Of a DNA stretch of 41,924 bases, positions 40,469 through 41,924 are shown piece by piece. The stretch lies in the NCBI GenBank assembly GCA_037444075.1, contig JBBIND010000032.1, positions 1 to 41,924 of the forward strand, read 5' to 3'. Position 1 is the stretch's first letter. Every line of letters begins with the position of its first letter. The notes under the pieces are model-generated. The model ran no database searches, was not told the origin of the DNA, and saw nothing but the letters and a program-made list of their open reading frames with translations. The translations under genes and the position numbers were made by a program. Source of the DNA: JBBIND01 sp037444075. GTDB lineage: Bacteria; Acidobacteriota; Terriglobia; Bryobacterales; Bryobacteraceae.

Positions 40469-41679
40469 GCGCTCACGGGCATCACCAGAGCGGTGCGCCG
40501 CGCGAACCTCTCGAGCTTTCTCCGTCTGCCTGGGGGCGCGGGCGCAACATCCTGCTTGCCGTGGCAGTTATCACCTGGCTGCTATGCGCGGTGGGTTACG
40601 GCAGCGACGAAAAGCAGTTCCACGCTTCTTACCTGGTAGGCTTCCTGTACTTTCTGACGATTTCGCTCGGCGCGATGTTCTTCGTGATGGTGCACCATCT
40701 GACGAACTCGCTGTGGAGCGTTGCGGTGCGGCGACTGATGGAGAACATCATGTTCGTCACCGCTCCGGCCGCGCTTCTCTTCATCCCGGTCATCCTCGGT
40801 CTGGACACGCTGTACGAGTGGGCGCATCCGGGTTTCTTCCCCGATGAGCCGGCTTACCGGTTCAAAGCGGTCTTCTTCAGCAAGAGCTTCTATCTGGCCC
40901 GCACCGTCATTTACCTCGCCATCTGGGCGCTGCTGGCCGTCGTGCTTTACCGGCAGTCAAGGCAGCAGGATCTCTGCCCTCAACCATGCGTCGTGCGGCG
41001 GGCCATCTGGTGGAGCGGACCGGGATTGCTGGTGCTCATGGTCACGGTCACCATGGCGGCAGTGGACTGGGTGATGTCGCTGGACCCGCACTGGTACTCG
41101 ACCATCTTCGGTGTGTACGTCTTCTCAGGCGGGGGACTGGCCTTCACGGCGGCTTTGATTCTGATCTGCCTGGCATTGAGGCGCGCGGGTTGGCTGCGCG
41201 AGTCAATTACGGTGGAGCACTACCACGACATGGGCAAGTGGCTCTTCGCTTTGACCGTGTTCTGGGCCTACATCGCGTTCTCACAGTACATGCTCATTTG
41301 GTACGCGAACATCCCTGAGGAGACTCTCTGGTACAAGCACAGGCTGGAGGGCAACTGGGCCTATGTCAGCCTGACCCTGCTCCTGGGGCGTTTCATCATT
41401 CCATTCCTGGTGCTGCTGCCGCGCGCTTCCAAAAGAAATCTGCCAATCCTGGGCGCGGCTGCCGCACTCACGCTGGTGATGCACTTCATCGATCTGCACT
41501 GGCTGATCATGCCGGCCGTGCATCCGCATGGATTTCATCTTCACTGGATGGATGCCGCTGCTTTCCTGGGGGCGGGCAGTTTCTTCGCGCTCTTGTTCTG
41601 GTGCCGGCTGCGCGGAAGGCCCATGCTTCCAGTCAAGGACCTGCGACTGGTGGAGTCACTGGAGCATCAAAACATCTGA
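40465..41679 (+). CDS. actF: Alternative complex III membrane subunit ActF
   Basis: The 404-residue NrfD-like protein has about ten membrane segments and lacks cofactor motifs. Landmarks are WLLCAVGYGSDEKQFHASYLVGFLYF, MVHHLTNSLWSVAVRRLMENIM, WVMSLDPHWYSTIFGVYVF and the YHDMGKWLFALTVFWAYIAFSQYMLIWYANIPEE stretch, which is typical of this subunit. The start is a GTG with AAGGAG eight bases upstream and overlaps the actE stop. ActC and ActF are thought to form the membrane part, possibly with proton channels. Confidence 0.94.
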   Translation: MSAHGHHQSGAPREPLELSPSAWGRGRNILLAVAVITWLLCAVGYGSDEKQFHASYLVGFLYFLTISLGAMFFVMVHHLTNSLWSVAVRRLMENIMFVTAPAALLFIPVILGLDTLYEWAHPGFFPDEPAYRFKAVFFSKSFYLARTVIYLAIWALLAVVLYRQSRQQDLCPQPCVVRRAIWWSGPGLLVLMVTVTMAAVDWVMSLDPHWYSTIFGVYVFSGGGLAFTAALILICLALRRAGWLRESITVEHYHDMGKWLFALTVFWAYIAFSQYMLIWYANIPEETLWYKHRLEGNWAYVSLTLLLGRFIIPFLVLLPRASKRNLPILGAAAALTLVMHFIDLHWLIMPAVHPHGFHLHWMDAAAFLGAGSFFALLFWCRLRGRPMLPVKDLRLVESLEHQNI

Positions 41680-41924
41680 TGAGTCATAACGCCGGTTACG
41701 ACAAAGGTGAGCCCCGCGCCTGGCCGATCGCGCTGTTTGGCCTGGCCACGGTGATCGCGCTGGTCGCCGTGGTGCTCGCGGTGCAGTACTATTTCGACCG
41801 CGTCCACGAGCGCCAGGTTTTTGTGCGCGTGCTCGAGCCGGAGGCTCAGGATTTGAACGAACTGCGTGCGCGCAGGCGTTCAACGCCCTCCGGCGCGTCC
41901 CCCACGTCCGCACCACTCCCAGGT
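41679..41924 (+). CDS. Partial gene for a single-span membrane protein after actF
   Basis: The ATG shares its A with the actF stop (TGATG), so the gene continues the operon. The 82 residues visible start MSHNAGYDKGEPRAWP. One membrane helix (about 18-38, LFGLATVIALVAVVLAVQYYF) leads into a periplasmic stretch with VRVLEPEAQDLNELRARRR and a Ser/Pro-rich run. No family is recognised from this part. Its position suggests an accessory subunit or assembly factor of the complex. The 3' end is beyond the window. Confidence 0.75.
   Translation, partial: MSHNAGYDKGEPRAWPIALFGLATVIALVAVVLAVQYYFDRVHERQVFVRVLEPEAQDLNELRARRRSTPSGASPTSAPLPG

Noticed and set aside
1..41924. CRISPR arrays, insertion sequences, prophage genes, riboswitches
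   Set aside because: No regularly spaced repeats, transposase or phage structural motifs, and no recognisable riboswitch core were seen on either strand.

Overview
The window looks like a chromosomal segment of a GC-rich acidobacterium, most likely from the Solibacteres/Bryobacterales. The main reasons are a secreted glycosidase ending in a Solibacter-type C-terminal domain (TIGR03437-like, about 23155-23867), an Acidobacteria-type VWFA-related protein (TIGR03436-like, 15217-16182), and a complete alternative complex III operon. Many carbohydrate, nucleoside and amidohydrolase enzymes carry Tat, Sec or lipoprotein signals. All family names come from reading motifs in the translations; no database search was run.

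Left part (1-13626) is mostly minus strand: a secreted protein of unknown function with a TTG start, a Tat-exported DegT-type aminotransferase with a clear terminator, then (after one plus-strand esterase-like hydrolase) a long minus-strand run. In transcription order the run is monofunctional transglycosylase, DUF5715/M15-like protein, dynamin-like GTPase, two overlapping secreted amidohydrolases (the second without the metal-binding residues), a class I/II aminotransferase, a NIPSNAP protein and a YtcJ-like amidohydrolase lipoprotein.

Middle part (13700-20000): a cyclophilin-type lipoprotein facing an AlkA-like DNA glycosylase across a bidirectional terminator hairpin, a VWFA protein, an RfbD-like reductase, an SDR oxidoreductase and a Tat-exported glycoside-hydrolase-like protein. 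A tRNA-Val(GAC) gene at 20008-20084 is followed by a small accessory patch: an MntA/HepT toxin-antitoxin pair and a truncated VapC-like PIN domain. Then come a GH5-like secreted protein, a Gfo/Idh/MocA oxidoreductase, a GT39-type membrane glycosyltransferase and an FkbM-like methyltransferase.

Right part (27698-41924): an unusual acetate-kinase-family protein overlapping a secreted repeat protein, a small secreted protein, a Tat-exported Gfo/Idh/MocA oxidoreductase facing a secreted DUF1080 protein (together a plausible periplasmic 3-keto-sugar route), and a secreted nucleoside hydrolase. The last 7.5 kb is the alternative complex III operon actABCDEF, with mostly 1-4 nt overlaps, plus the start of a further membrane protein cut by the window edge. 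This quinol:electron-acceptor oxidoreductase replaces or supplements cytochrome bc1 and usually feeds a haem-copper oxidase.

No CRISPR array, insertion sequence, transposase, integrase or rRNA was seen. No stretch over about 300 bases lacks a gene; the largest gaps are 20085-20370 and 21035-21329 beside the toxin-antitoxin pair, where I see only an 11-bp direct repeat.
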